A DNA stretch of 64,000 nt from Pseudeuparius sepicola. Taxonomy: Eukaryota > Arthropoda > Insecta > Coleoptera > Anthribidae. Positions 34,481 to 46,152 of this stretch are shown piece by piece (within the stretch, counting starts at the first letter, position 1; the number at the start of each line of letters is the position of its first letter). Made by a program: the position numbers and the translations under genes. The DNA lies in NCBI GenBank assembly GCA_963920635.1, contig OY987307.1, positions 21,405,735 to 21,469,734 of the forward strand. Reading direction: 5' to 3'. The notes under the pieces are model-generated. The model saw nothing but the letters and a program-made list of their open reading frames with translations, was not told where the DNA came from and made no database searches.

Positions 34481-34830
34481 TTTTGTTTCTTGTAATTTTT
34501 TGTGAACATCCCTCGAAAATAACTAAACTAAAAAGATAATTAAGAACCCCAATTATAGATTTCAAAACATAAGTACAAAATAGTCGCACTATTCCATTCT
34601 GCAGCTTGTCAAAGTTGAGTAAAATAGGAATTTTAAAGCCATCTGGCTAGTCAAATGTGCCATGGAATCCCTGTAAAACAGTTGAATAGTCAACATCCCC
34701 AATCAAAATGTCACCAACATTTTTAGACGGGTCAAGAGTGCTTTGGAATTATTGAAAAATATTAATAAACACAAAAGTAGGTCTAAAATGTAAAAAGTTA
34801 AGGGGTGAGCAATCTTGAATAGTGTATTTC

Positions 34831-34949
34831 ATTACGAGTCTGGAAATAAAGATTTTTCCGTGCGCGCGTGACTAATTCCCGTGTAAGGCGCAGCCGAACA
34901 CGGGAAGTCATGCAAGCACGGAAAAATCTATTTCTGGACGTGTAATAAA
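34831..34949. repeat. Palindrome, ~50-bp arms
   Basis: ATTACGAGTCTGGAAATAAA, GATTTTTCCGTGC and CCCGTGT are matched by the inverse ending at about 34,946. A related TTTCCGTGCGC string recurs at 35,340. Confidence 0.75.
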
Positions 34950-35567
34950 CGATATTTTTTATTATATTTCTTTGAAAACGGAAACTTAAAACATTTTATC
35001 GGCATATTATAATAAATTTAATTGACAAAAAATAAACAATGCAGACAATATAGTGTTTGGTATGTATGATGCGTTTCCATGGTTACTCTCAAATTATTTC
35101 AAAGGTGCTTTGTTGTAAATTAGTTATTGTCAGATAAGGTGAATAAAACGTCAAAAATATTACAGAAATGTATCTAAATATTGAAACACTTATACGAATT
35201 AAAATACAAAATAGGTATATGTAAAATATCAGAGAGCATAATAATATAGAGTTTCTTAAATTTAGTTTACTTTGCTGTATATTTCTATTTTAAAGCCGGT
35301 ATTTTTATTCAGCGCACGGAAAGTTTTTCCATGCGCTGTTTCCGTGCGCTAGCCCGAAAAACCCCATCTTTCATTGTTGCTAAAACAGATGAAAATAAGG
35401 TGTTTTCAAAGAAGTATAATAAAAATAATATTCCTGTACAAACTGTCAATATGGCGGCGTGTTATATCTCTATCTGTTCCCTGTTCATTATCATCGTGAG
35501 TAACAGAGCCTATATGAGAGTCCCTGTATAAATAAAAGAAACAGTCCATCTGAGAAAAGCCATTAAA

Positions 35568-35882
35568 GTGTCACTATTCGCCGATTTTGGACTGGGAAAA
35601 AGTCTCAGCCATATCCAGGGAGACGCTATGCATGTAGGATTTATGACATGTGATGCCAGAATTGTTTTTTGGGTGATTGATAGGTTACCGAGAGAGGAAA
35701 CTAAATTTAGAAAGTGGCTTAGTACTCGGGTGTCATCGACAAGAGTATTCTCTGGAAGGACTTTATATACCTATGTGTTTGCTGGTTCTATATTCATTTT
35801 AATGAATATGGTTTTTAATGCAACACGAAAGAACGTTAAAAGTGATGCTCTATCTTGGAACCTAATTGAAGAAGTAGCGTAG
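35568..35882 (+). CDS. Unrecognised 104-codon frame
   Basis: Composition is closer to coding than in surrounding DNA, and the predicted peptide is not low-complexity. It includes GDAMHVGFMTCDARIVFWVI, then RLPREETKFRKWL, and a hydrophobic stretch AGSIFILMNMVF. I know no family with this pattern. The frame starts at an in-frame GTG or TTG-type codon rather than a clear ATG context, and the upstream sequence KRNSPSEKSH gives no signal. It is possibly a degraded transposon gene. Confidence 0.2.
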   Translation: MSLFADFGLGKSLSHIQGDAMHVGFMTCDARIVFWVIDRLPREETKFRKWLSTRVSSTRVFSGRTLYTYVFAGSIFILMNMVFNATRKNVKSDALSWNLIEEVA

Positions 35883-36904
35883 TCAAAATTGGCAAGACTA
35901 CCAAAGATAGTCCCAAGGCTTTAGGGGGCCCGTTCTAATTTCGATATTTTGATTGGAATTCGAAATTGGAAAAGGTTTTACACTTTGCATAATTTCAGAC
36001 AAAGAAAACATCATACCTTATTTTTTTTATCTAGGTTGTTGGGTACTCTATTTAGTCCACTCACCGCTAGAGGAGGTAACAGGTAACGCATGAATAATAC
36101 GAGCATATCGCCAGTGCTGCCGCTGCCGACAAATCGACGATGGGTTCAGTCGTGTTTAATGTTCTGAGTTCAGTCTATCCTCTGTGTTTCCATAAGTTAG
36201 GTTACGTTAATTTAGTATCAGTAACATCAACAAAGCAATTAAAAATAATAAAACGATGAGTAGTGTTCCTCAGACGAGCTCGGTTCCAAGTGGAGCAAAA
36301 AAAGAAAAATTGTAAAATTAAAGGCTTCGAGTTTTGCAAAATGTTCCAAAAATAAATGTTTTTTTTTTTTTCAAAAAAGGCATTAATACTAATACCACTG
36401 ATATTGATTCTAAATGTCAAAATGCGTGTGAATTATCGAAAAGTTGAAGGTAGGTTGATCTTTTTCTGCTGAAATTTGAAAAATTAAGCTTAGGGGATTT
36501 CCTTGCTTCCTGTTTTTAGTTTTTGTTCTCAAGGTATATGCATTTTTGTTTTCGTTTTTTTAGCTTTTTTCAGTTTTTTTTATCTTTAGGTCTCGCTTTA
36601 GGTGATACATAATTCCCGATATTACTTGTTCCTTTGTTTTAGAAGTATTTGTTAAGAACAAAAATCTGAATCCTTAATAATGTAGAAATAAAAAAAATTA
36701 TGGCAAGCTTTGCAAGTATAAAAGCCAGGAAAAAGGTTTTAATTAATAATAAGTACCTCTGTATCTGCTCTGTTCTTAGTACATAAAGTTAAATGTTAAA
36801 TTAATATTTTTTTCAATATGTCCTTTTCTAAAATAAATAAAATTGTTGATAAAAACTATCGAAACTTAAAATTTTACCTAAATTTTACCTAATTTTTTTA
36901 TTGC

Positions 36905-36967
36905 GACGGATCAAGGTGTCCCTAAATAAATTTAGCCTAGGGCCCAACATAGCTCTAATCCGCCCCT
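36905..36967. repeat. Lone hAT terminus
   Basis: The sequence ending CTCTAATCCGCCCCTG at 36,967, inverted CAGGGGCGGATTAGAG, is a typical hAT end, with GGGCCCTAGGC just inside. No left partner was identified in the window. Confidence 0.5.
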
Positions 36968-37034
36968 GTCGGCGACCCATTTCCAGAGGAATCTGACGTA
37001 GGTCAAAAATAAGAACCGCCTAAAAGTTTAAATT

Positions 37035-37110
37035 TAACAAGCACTTCTTTAACTGAATGGTGAGGCTACGGGACTAGTAATTCGTAGATCCCGGGTTTAA
37101 TCGCACAAGA
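37035..37110 (+). repeat. tRNA-Thr(AGT)-like sequence, probably a SINE head or pseudogene
   Basis: GGGACTAGTAATTCGTAGATCCCGG... carries a CTAGTAA anticodon loop, then a T-arm-like CCCGGGTTTAATCGC. The A-box and acceptor stem are decayed, so it is not a functional tRNA. Confidence 0.4.
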
Positions 37111-37291
37111 AGTTTTCTTAATTATCACTGCATTATACCTCTTATATTTATCACTGAATATCATTTTTAGTAATACCTAATTGGGCAATGGTTATTATGA
37201 AGATTATTACCCACAATCTACCCCCCCCCCCATAGTGTATTTAAATTCAAAGTACTTATCTATCTAATATGAAATTGTCGGTAGCAGGAAA

Positions 37292-37405
37292 AATGTATTA
37301 CATTGCTCGATACATAAGCCCTTTTTGGCCTCGGAGAGAGTTTTAAGACCCGAGGCTACACGGGCTCTCGGCGAAAAAAGTGCGCTTATGCATCTCGCAA
37401 TGTAA
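37292..37405. repeat. Palindromic insert around TACATTGC...GCAATGTA
   Basis: TACATTGCTCGATACATAAG with CCCTTTTT at the left is inverted as AAAAAAGTGCGCTTATGCAT and CTCGCAATGTA at the right. The interior has GGCCTCGG and CCGAGGC. Confidence 0.65.
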
Positions 37406-38037
37406 GTAACTATTTAATACAGCACACTTATTTCAAACGTTATCAACAATATCAAGACTGAGATAGACTATAATAACGAATAGATAAGGATGGGACGTTC
37501 TCGTTGCTCTTTCTAAACAAAGCTTGCGTGGTGCTGCAGTTTTTATACATGTGCGGCCCATATTAGTTTATACGTGGTGCCGCCTCCCACCCCCACCAGA
37601 GGCGCCACCACCAACGAGCTACTTGACGCCACAACCAAGGAGGGCGCGTTACAAGAATGATTTGAATTATGCAGTTTTTAATTGCTTATAATATTTTGTA
37701 CATACAAATAAAAAATGAATTTTTTTTTGGACTGTGGTTCATTTATCTAATGGCAATAAATTACGTTTGAAAGTAATATTTTTCAAATTTAATTTTTGTG
37801 CAAGTTCCCCATTGTCTCATTGCATAGCTGGTATAGTTGGTGATATTATACTATTAGGTATATTTATGTGAACCACTGAAGGACATCACTTGACACTTGC
37901 TATATTAAAGAGGAGGCGGTTTCGGTCACTCCAAGATAATACTAATAGGGATAATTAGGTAGGCCAGGACACGTGTACTTACCCTTAGGCGTGAATGAAA
38001 TATGTGATGAGAGTGAAGAAAGCAAGAGGGACAGAAC
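37406..38037. other. Unassigned DNA
   Basis: Holds a GC-rich patch (about 37,570-37,650) and a 21-base string (TTTTTGTGCAAGTTCCCCAT at 37,793) also found at 2,586. No gene was recognised. Confidence 0.4.
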
Positions 38038-38545
38038 GAATGTGTAAGTGGTGAAAGAAATTTGGTGAAAATTGAGACGAAAATTGGTAGATTCCAAGTA
38101 TCTTAACCAAACCTCATTTGGTAAAATTCACACTATATCAAATTCGTTAATAATTTTAACACTTAGGGGTGTATTTTTTATATGTCTAACACTGCTTCGT
38201 GTTTGTTCGGTGTTCCTTAACACTAAGCCGTGTTAAATTGAACGTATAACACAAGTTCCTGTTAGGAAGATGAGAGGGGGAAGGTATTTCGTCAGTTACG
38301 GGTGTAAAATCATAGGCAATCGAAGCCATTGCATCATTCGTTTGTCGACCGCGTGGCGCGTATAATACGTATAAAGTTATTCTGTCGACCGCTAGTGCAA
38401 AAATGGTGTTGTTATGTGAAGTTAAATATTCACACCAGCATATTTCTTATTGACACCAGACAATTTTTGGTGAAATTGACCAAAAAAGAAAGTGCAAAAT
38501 TTAACCGCAGATATGATGTGGACCAGATATACTGTACACCCGTAT
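38038..38545. mobile_element. Element L, reversed partial copy
   Basis: The reverse complement aligns with the outer parts of 20,093-22,845: GTGTAAGTGGTGAAAGAAAT, AACCAAACCTCATTTGG, TTAACACTTAGGGGTGTA, GCAATCGAAGCCATTGC and TGATGTGGACCAGATATAC. The middle is deleted and both extreme TIRs are lost. Confidence 0.8.
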
Positions 38546-38559
38546 AAATTAGTTCAACT

Positions 38560-38965
38560 TTCGCGCCTCGTTTAGGCTTAAAAATGGCTGCCAAATTATT
38601 CCCCCGGTCGGACGGTTGCACCTACCAAACCCCCCGTTCCCCTCCACCCACCCAAACGTAGTTGAGTCGCGCGAGTCGGGAGCCGACCAAGTTCGCGGAT
38701 TAATTTCTGCGGAAAGTTCCGTAATTTAATCTGTCATGTGCTGGGAGTTGCGCAAGAAAAATCCGCCACGTCGTGTGGGCCGGAGATGAGTTTTCGCAGA
38801 AGCGCCAGGGCGGACTAAGTGCGATCACGCGCCGCGCCCCATGCAGAGAAACCGGTGGAGGCTGTTGTGGAAGGAAGGCGGCCGACGCTAACTTCGTAAC
38901 GGCCGGCAGTTCATAGAGTTATGCAAAATACGTGCAGAATTTAATTTAGCACGAACGGAATGGGA
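38560..38965. other. GC-rich island 7
   Basis: CpG-rich with AATTT / TTAATT islands: GGATTAATTTCTGCGG, GTAATTTAATCTG and GGATTAAATTAAG. No TIRs or ORFs. Candidate regulatory DNA. Confidence 0.45.
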
Positions 38966-39582
38966 CCGGATTAAATTAAGACACTTGTTAGTAGTTCGTG
39001 TAACCTATGGTAACGAAACGTCGGTTCTCCGCTTCCGAAGTAAAACCGAGAAAGGTTTTCGCAGGAATAAATGAATAGGGAGTCGGCGAAAAGAAATAAA
39101 TCTAGTGGGGAACTTGATATTAAGAAATCCTACGGGACTCTACCTAGTCAGTGATTATAGTATTGTATAAGATTCCGTACAAATAATTATTGGCAATATA
39201 CGACTGAAAAATAATTCCAGAGGCGAGGTGTCGCTAGCATTTGCCCCCTATTTCGAGGATTGGGAATTAACTCGAGGCATGTACGAAACCTGTACAAAAC
39301 AACTACCCGCAGCTTAGCGCTCCATATAGTGGAGTACAGCTTCCGTCCGTTAGATGGCGACGGCAAAAGACATTCGGCTGAGGCTGAGAGTTTAGCATGA
39401 ATTAATCTGTCTTTGCGATTCTGTAATGAATAGTGCGATCAATAGTTTTTCTCTACTTTGTTGGTGCTTAGTTATTTCACCTGAAACCAGATGCATGACG
39501 CATGATGAGGTGACAAGCCGTCAATCTAACAAACTAAGTGTTGGTTAAAAATTTATCTAGCTCCAAAATAAAGGCTGTATCT

Positions 39583-39690
39583 TAGACAAGGAAAGAGAGA
39601 GGACACCGCGCCTGCCTACCCTGCCGTGTATAGATTTTGTTACGTCGTTTTGAACGGCGGCCATTTTATATGTGTCAAACAAAGCGAGTA
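39583..39690 (+). pseudogene. THAP-gene 5' region, damaged copy, first part
   Basis: Aligns with 44,585-44,681 (CCTACCCTGCCGTGTATAGA, TTTTGTTACGT, TTGAACGGCGGCCATTTTAT). Element D copy 1 is inserted at its end. The remainder continues at 40,280-40,395 with KQEPGISFH-type codons. About 90 bases, including the ATG and first zinc-ligand Cys codons, are absent. Confidence 0.7.
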
Positions 39691-40277
39691 TAGTATTTCT
39701 AAAGTCACTTGGAACAGCATAAAAACCTGTGAATTTTATAGGGTGATTTCGGCTGATAAGTCTGGTATTTTTACCAGTAGCAGAGCGTGATAAAAGCTAT
39801 GAAATAGATCGCGCCTCGTATATCACTGTGTTCCAAGTGAGTTCATTTATATTTACCAGGGTAGCTCGAGAACAGGCTCTTCCGGCAATAAAATACGAGT
39901 CAAAACACACGTCACTACCGCACCTGGTATTATAAGTAAAAGGAGATGAAGGAGACATGGGCTACACTGTTCGACGGCCGGCCACTTGTACAGCGAAATG
40001 CGGTGGATAGGCGTGCACAGATTTTAGGATATAGGTACTTGCGTAAATAGTTGTAATCCATATGGCTTTTTAGAGACCTTTTGACAATATTGAATGGTGC
40101 ATTAACCTTTACGTTGTGTTTGACGACAACCTTAAAAAACCCTTAAAAGTGAAATATTATGTTGCTTTTAGAATATGTATATCTTTAAAAAACTGCGTGA
40201 CGCTTATGTCCTATATTGAGTTTTTTTATGCAATTAGAGTTTTTTATGCTGTTTCAAGTGACTTTAAAAATACTATA
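39691..40277. mobile_element. TIR element D, copy 1, 587 bp, TA-flanked
   Basis: The left end TAGTATTTCTAAAGTCACTT and inverted right end TAGTATTTTTAAAGTCACTT continue as GGAACAGCATAAAA / GAAACAGCATAAAA. TA lies at both flanks. It interrupts the THAP-related copy, so it is younger. A second copy is at 48,691-49,728. Confidence 0.9.
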
Positions 40278-40279
40278 CC

Positions 40280-40395
40280 TACGTAGCAAAATCGGAAGTG
40301 AAAAACAAGAGCCCGGGATTTCGTTTCACACGTAAATATTTAACAAGCTACTTTGAAAGATGCCCTAAAACTTTATTTTTCCTCAATATATTCTT
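40280..40395 (+). pseudogene. THAP-gene fragment, second part
   Basis: Frame reads SKIGSEKQEPGISFH, matching CKSRNEKQEPGISFH at 44,782-44,826. Both copies diverge after the histidine at a GTAAAT, which could be an intron donor. Confidence 0.65.
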
Positions 40396-41100
40396 AAAAT
40401 TCCTTCTACCTTTTAGTATCATAAAGTGCATTGTTTTGTTTGTAAATAAGACCAATATAATTATTTTTTAACATGGTTTTTATTGAAAAATTCTTAATTA
40501 ATTATGATAGTTTTATAAAATATGGGCTGGTTTCCATGGGGTGCATTATTTATTTATTTTAGGCAAAATTATTAACGATAATCGCCAACCAAATTTTAGT
40601 TGTGGATTATAATTTATAATAATATTAATAATTCTCACCCTCACAATACTCCAAATTAACTAAGAGTACCCCAGAAGCTACTGAATGCTTCTGCGGGTGA
40701 GGGGGCAATTATTATTATTTTGTCTTCGTTGCCTGCCATTTGCAGCTATGGCCGTCTTTTCCCGATATACCTAACCAGGAGAACATTCGCTTAAGTACTA
40801 CGGAAAATCCTAGAAAACCGTAGTGATTCCAGTGCGAGTGTAGGACCATTATTAGTAAATCACACTGATAAAGCTATTAAGGGGCAATACCGTGAATCCA
40901 CAATGTGTCCAGAGCTCTTGGCCATCAGCGGTGTTTTCCTATAAAGACATGTGCATGCATTTGTCTCGACCTCGGTTCGAACCATGGTCGATCGAAGGTA
41001 GGAAAACATGCAGTCTAAATAGTTCGGTGAGGCTACGAACGTCGCTACCGCGATTTTTTCGTTATTACAAGAAGAAAGTTAGCGGCTTCATGGGAGTATA
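40396..41100. other. Unassigned DNA with one B-box-like string
   Basis: CCTCGGTTCGAACCATGG at about 40,970 contains an exact GGTTCGAACC B-box core, but no tRNA fold was found around it. No gene was recognised. Confidence 0.3.
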
Positions 41101-41106
41101 AATTTC

Positions 41107-41325
41107 GGCAACTGGTAATACCATACCAACATCCAAGTTCTAATAGATGTGCCGGTATTTTCATATTTGAATCGTTCGAGAAGGTATAGACTACGACAGC
41201 TGTTTTCCCTTATTAGGTTCATCAAGGCAACCATAGCCTTCCCGAACGACTCAAACCGAAATGGTTTGTTATAATAGTGTAACTTGCACTTGGAGGTGAG
41301 AAAACCAACCAGTGGCACCATCTAG
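41107..41325. repeat. Diverged foldback segment
   Basis: TTTGAATCGTTCGAGAAGG (about 41,165) returns inverted as CCTTCCCGAACGACTCAAA (about 41,236). Outer GGCAACTGG..., TTGG and ...ACCAGTGGC strings also pair. Arms are diverged. Confidence 0.5.
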
Positions 41326-41586
41326 TATCAAGCTGATAGTATCAGAGCCGAAATTTCACAAACATAGTAAATACCAACAAGAAAAAGTTAGGTTGGTGTC
41401 GAATCCAGAAAACAACAAAATAAATGTGAAGAAGAAGTGGCACAGGAAACAGGTTCATTGGCCATTCACCACTATGTCTTCCAAATTTGTGGAAATCAAC
41501 AAGGATCTGGCCATGAGCCCTATCCTTGCTCTGTTGGGGATGGTAAAATGTATCCCTGATCAAATATTACTCTCGGAATAGTTTCG

Positions 41587-41649
41587 CAGCTCTGCCTACT
41601 TTCAATAATATACCTAAATATAGTATATTATTGAAAGTAAGCAGAGCTG
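41587..41649. repeat. 27-bp inverted repeat at the edge of the GATC-rich element
   Basis: CAGCTCTGCCTACTTTCAAT, then AATATAC, is inverted at 41,623-41,649 with one mismatch and a 9-base spacer. The right arm runs across the left end of the next element. Confidence 0.8.
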
Positions 41650-42753
41650 GGCAGATCTATATAAAAAAAATCGTTTTAAAGATCTAAGATCGCGATCTTG
41701 ATCTTAGATCTAGATCTTGTTTGTTTCACTAAAGAACGATCTTTTTTAAAGAGATCATTTCAAAAAGATCTGATCTTTGATCTTAATTTGATGATCTTAG
41801 ATTATTTTATAGATCTAATAAGATCATTTAAAAGATCTAAGATCATCATATTTATAATCTATATATTATTTCTAAAATATATGTATTACGAATTCAGTTA
41901 CTTACGTTACTAACGAGCGTTCATTTAAAGCAGTTTACCTCAGTAGATCTCTAGGTCTCAGCTAAAGTGCAAATTGTCAGAATTCGCGAAAAATGACAAA
42001 TAATATAAACAAACTGACGTACATTTTACCTACATCTACAAGAACCTATTTTGAGGTCAAATTTAAATGAATGCTTTATGTTAATTTGTATTTTATTTTC
42101 AATTATCTATTTCTCAAAATTCCGAATTTAATAACTTAAGTTATAAAATTATAAATGGCATAAATAATCGGTGAACACGTTTTTACAAGAAAAGTCTAAT
42201 TCTCCATTGGTATATCAACTGATTGATTACGTAACCAGTTCAGTTAGAGTAGTAACTTTACGTAACTAGTTACGTAAAATTTTACTTTACACAACTAGTT
42301 ACGTAAAACTGGACGTATTATCAATTGCTCAGGTTTTGAAAGATGTCACTTTATACTATGTCAAAATTAGGAAAAGTATTTATAGACATCTATATTTTCT
42401 ATTTACTAAGGAATCAATTAATCACCGAAGCATGCAATCAATTGATCATGGAGTATTATAATATATTATTCTTCTGGCAATATCTCTATTAACTATATAA
42501 TATCATGAATTTTGTTCAAAGATCTTAGATCATTTAGAGGATCTTAGATCGTTTAGAAGATCTTAGATCGTTTAGAAGATCTTAGATCGTTCAAAATATC
42601 TTAGATCGATTGATCTCTTTCAAATAGACCATTTTTACACGATCTTGATCTAAAATCGTTTTTGCATGAAAAGATCTATTTCTTTTAGATCTTTTTTTGA
42701 AAAACGATCTGATCTATGATCTAGATCTTTTTTGGCGCGATCAGCCCAGCTGA
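41642..42753. mobile_element. GATC-rich element with hAT-like ends
   Basis: The left end CAGAGCTGGGCAGATC and inverted right end CTCAGCTGGGCTGATC mark a unit of about 1.1 kb. Both subterminal regions are packed with AGATCT, GATCTTAGATC and AAGATC. At 42,524-42,610 an 18-19 bp unit, GATCTTAGATCGTTTAGAA, is repeated about four to five times. The middle has AACTAGTTACGTAAAA repeats. No TSD was resolved and there is no transposase frame. Confidence 0.7.
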
Positions 42754-43299
42754 GTAGTTTGTCATACTGGAATATGGTAGGTAAAGAAGTATTGCGAAAG
42801 AATAATTATTGAAAAATGACATTATTCTATAGCAGCAGATACCAAAAACTATGACGGTTAATAATAAATAATCCAACAAACAGTGTGATATAGTAATAAG
42901 TCTGCAAAATATGTCCCTGTGTTAGATCTGGAGAAGGTTTATTTTAAGAGTAGAATATTTATTTTTCTTCGCTGTTTAGTGCTCCTTGAATTTAAAAGTC
43001 ATTAGTACCTATAGACATGGTTAGTGGCTCTTTGCCTTGTGCGTCAATGGTTGAGTTGGATGGAAGACTTTTGAGAAATGAGCCGACTATTTCTCTATTC
43101 ATGATGGACGCCGGTGATAGCAATGGTAAAAACTGTTTTCCAACTGACTTAGCGAAGATCGTGAACTACAACGAGTTCAACAGTTTGTAGTATATATCGC
43201 CCTGTATTGTACGAGATTTGGTTATAGCAACCTTGCACATGATACCATGAGGGATGGGTGTTATCCCCTCGATCGACGCACTCATCTGGTGTCTAATTT
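42754..43299. other. Unassigned DNA
   Basis: Composition is more balanced at 43,010-43,290, but frames are short and no domain was recognised. Confidence 0.4.
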
Positions 43300-43695
43300 A
43301 TAAGTCCCCCCCAGCAGGTTAAATTAGGAACTTCGAAATGAAATTAGTTGGGCGAACTCCCGGTATATACTCCCGGCATACGTGCGGGGGATGTGGTGGA
43401 AATCCTTCTGAAGATCCGGGCGTTTTAATCAAGTTTCGCCGGTCTTAATGAAGGTGGAAAGTTCTGGGGGATAATTAGAAAATCGGGAGTTTGCGTCCGC
43501 AAGATCTTGCGTGACTTGATTGAGTTCTGGGGCATTAGGCGTGGGCTCGGCGTCGTCGCCCGCGTTAGTTGGGAGCAGTTGGAGAACTCGTGTGTGGAAA
43601 GATTTCATTATAACTTGTCCCGAAACTGGGGTCTCGCCGAGTTTGGTTATTGCATCGTGTGCGAAAGAATTACGAAAGGAAAGTTAGTGATTTAT
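43300..43695. other. GC-rich island 8
   Basis: Contains GTTAAATTAGGAAC, GAAATTAGTTGGGCG, GGCGTTTTAATCAAG, GGTCTTAATGAAGG and GGATAATTAGAAAA separated by GC-rich blocks. This AT-motif/GC-spacer alternation is like the other islands. The 63-codon frame at 43,507 has no recognised domain. Confidence 0.45.
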
Positions 43696-43699
43696 TGAA

Positions 43700-44580
43700 C
43701 CCGGAGCAAATCAACTTTGGTACTCTAGTAACTCGACCCTCTTGATTGAAAGCAAATGACCAAGGCAAATTCTGGAGGGCGTTGATCCATTATCCAATCT
43801 TATTGTGTAAAGGTTAAACTGAAAAAACGAGGAATACTTGCCTCTCACCTGCATTATCGTTGTTGCCGGTTTTGATTGTTCATAATTATTGCAAATGTTA
43901 TAGCACTTGAACCACCTTGAGGAAATGTTGTATTTCCATTACATGCACCAGCATTTATTTGAGGGCTTGTCGAGTAACATACTACCAAAAATCCCAGAGA
44001 CGCCTATACCGTTGTTTTTTCTTTTTAGTATGCAATAAAAAAGCCTGGTAGTTATAATTGTTTATTATAAGCCAGTGACCTAATGGCCAACCCTTGTCCC
44101 CGTAATATTGTGTATTCTACACTTATTACAGATTTCTAAAGGTGCGAATAAATGATGAGGTATTTCCATGAGATTTTTACTTTCCGAGAAAATCTCAATA
44201 ACAGATACCTACACACTTAAATAAAATTTCCTATTTCCATTATTTTTTACCTTTTGTGACCCCTGACCTTGTGCCCTGTTCCGTATTAATTGAACGTTTA
44301 AAACATATATTATTTATTTACAACAAATTACACATTTTAATCATTTTATAGCCTTAAAAAATAACTTCATAGGGGTTTTACTGCGTAGAGCTGGTTAAAA
44401 TTTCTGTACTAATAATTGAAGAAACGTCCTTCATAATTTTCATTTTCTAAAAGTTGTATTCCCCGCTCTCTGAACATAAAAGGATTTGCTTGAAAAACAA
44501 GAAAATGCCACCAAAAACGATTTTTCTAAAAATAGCAGTTTTCGAGAAAGATAATAATTATTTGGCGCTTGTTAGTGTAA
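43700..44580. other. Unassigned AT-rich DNA
   Basis: No gene or repeat partner was recognised. Confidence 0.4.
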
Positions 44581-44584
44581 CTCT

Positions 44585-44870
44585 TAGACAAGTAAAGAGA
44601 GAGGCCTACCCTGCCGTGTATAGATTTTGTTACGTAGTTTTGAACGGCGGCCATTTTATATGTGTCAAACAAAGTGAGTACGTTATGAGTTAATTTCAAG
44701 AATTTGTGAAATAAAAGTAACAGTCATTAAGGGGAAAATATAGGTATACTCTTACGATGGTGTATTGTTCAGCGGTTGGTTGCAAAAGCAGAAATGAAAA
44801 ACAAGAGCCCGGGATTTCGTTTCACAGTAAATATTTAACACGCTACTTTTGAAAGATGTCGTAATGCATA
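44585..44870 (+). pseudogene. 5' region and N-terminus of a THAP zinc-finger protein
   Basis: ATG at 44,758 opens MVYCSAVGCKSRNEKQEPGI followed by SFH. This is the start of the C2CH THAP DNA-binding domain: initial Met, Cys4 and Cys9 as the first two zinc ligands, and the following basic patch. After SFH the family normally continues RFPKD-type residues. Here the frame runs to a stop within 10 codons, but a GTAAAT at the break could be a splice donor. THAP domains occur in P-element transposases and domesticated relatives. The upstream 100 bases are shared with 39,583-39,690. No downstream exon was found, so I call it a fragment. Confidence 0.7.
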
Positions 44871-45054
44871 TTTTCTTAATGATTTCGTATTTAAAAATTA
44901 AAAAAAAAAATAGTGCGACTATGAGCAGTTTCAGCAACCGATAATGCAAAAACCATTGCAGAATCTTTTAAAATTCAGACGAAAAATTTCAGTGCTGGGC
45001 AAGTTTGGTATGATTTTAAATATGTTATGATGCAGAGCCATAATTTGGAACGTG

Positions 45055-45720
45055 AAACGATGTTACGTACTATTGGCATGTGGGAGACTGGGATTTCACA
45101 AAGGGCTGAGGTGGAAGCTCTGAACACATCCAAAAGTGTTTATGGATAAGATACCGAGAAACAGGAGACGTCACAGAACGGCATACAGGTCGTACAGGGG
45201 TAACTAGCCTAATTCAGAATATACCTAGATTTCGAAAATTGTTAGCGGTGCGAGAGCGCAGTATCACTGCTTCGCAATTGGTTATTCAGCTGCACAACCA
45301 AGCTACAATGGGTACAAGAACATTTAAATTGGTAGCAGCAGGAATGGACTCCAATTTTATTTTCTGATAAGTCCCGATTTGAACTTCTGCCAGATTCAAG
45401 GATGCATCGCGTGTAGAGTTTTCCTGGAAGTTGACACCTTTCAAGGATATACGATCATGGTATATGGGCGGTATCAACATCGAAGAAGAACTGAATCTCG
45501 TTTGGTTGGAGCTGTGTGTGAATGCCAATGATTATCAGAACATATTGTTGATCCATACGTTGAAAGAATTGGACCAAAATTTCAACTAATGCACGACAAT
45601 TCGAGTGCCTCTCAAATGAATGGAACGCCATCGAACAACATGACATTAACAACCTAATTCTGAGTATGCCTCGTAGATGCAGATGCAGAGCCGTTGTTAA
45701 TAGTCGTGGTGGTAATACTC
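45055..45720 (+). pseudogene. Tc1-like transposase relic
   Basis: Pieces in three frames give MLRTIGMWETGISQRAEVEA, then RYRETGDVTERHTGRTGVTS and LLAVRERSITASQLV (the paired helix-turn-helix DNA-binding part). EHLNW and LFSDKSRFELLPDSR follow (the first catalytic Asp region), then IMVYG and GPKFQLMHDNSSA (the second catalytic Asp region), and a final NEWNAIEQ. The order matches Tc1 cut-and-paste transposases. Stops and frameshifts throughout and a missing segment between the HTH and DDE parts make it inactive. TIRs were not located. Confidence 0.88.
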
Positions 45721-46144
45721 TCTATTATATATTATTTACATTGCTCTATTGTTGTTAATTATGTGTTACAAAAACATGCATATATTTTTTTGGAAACTAT
45801 GTAAATTTGAAGAATTTCTTAATTCTTTTGTGAATTTTGACACATATAGGTATGCCTAATAGAGTACAGCTATAATATAAAAAATATGGCAGGAAATTGT
45901 GTTTTATTTCATAAATTTTATCCTTGTTCCTTAGATTCTTTTGATGTGTGTACTATATCAAGTCAGAATATTTAAAATCAATCTTAACAAAAATTTTATT
46001 CACGTTTGAAATTGTTAACAAATAATTATGAATTTAGTAGATACCTGAAAATATAAATCAAAACATTCCTCTAGGCCTGAAATTATTGTACCTTTTGCCT
46101 ATGTATACTTGGACATGTTGTTGCTATTGTCGAGTATGTCTTGT
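45721..46144. other. Unassigned AT-rich DNA
   Basis: Nothing recognised. Confidence 0.4.
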
Positions 46145-46152
46145 CAGCATAG

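Noticed and set aside
28705..36967. A single 8-kb hAT bounded by CAGGGGTGG and CCGCCCCTG
   Set aside because: The ends agree for only about nine bases and the flanking 8-mers do not match.
40960..40990. tRNA gene at an exact GGTTCGAACC B-box
   Set aside because: No cloverleaf could be placed and no A-box lies at the right distance.
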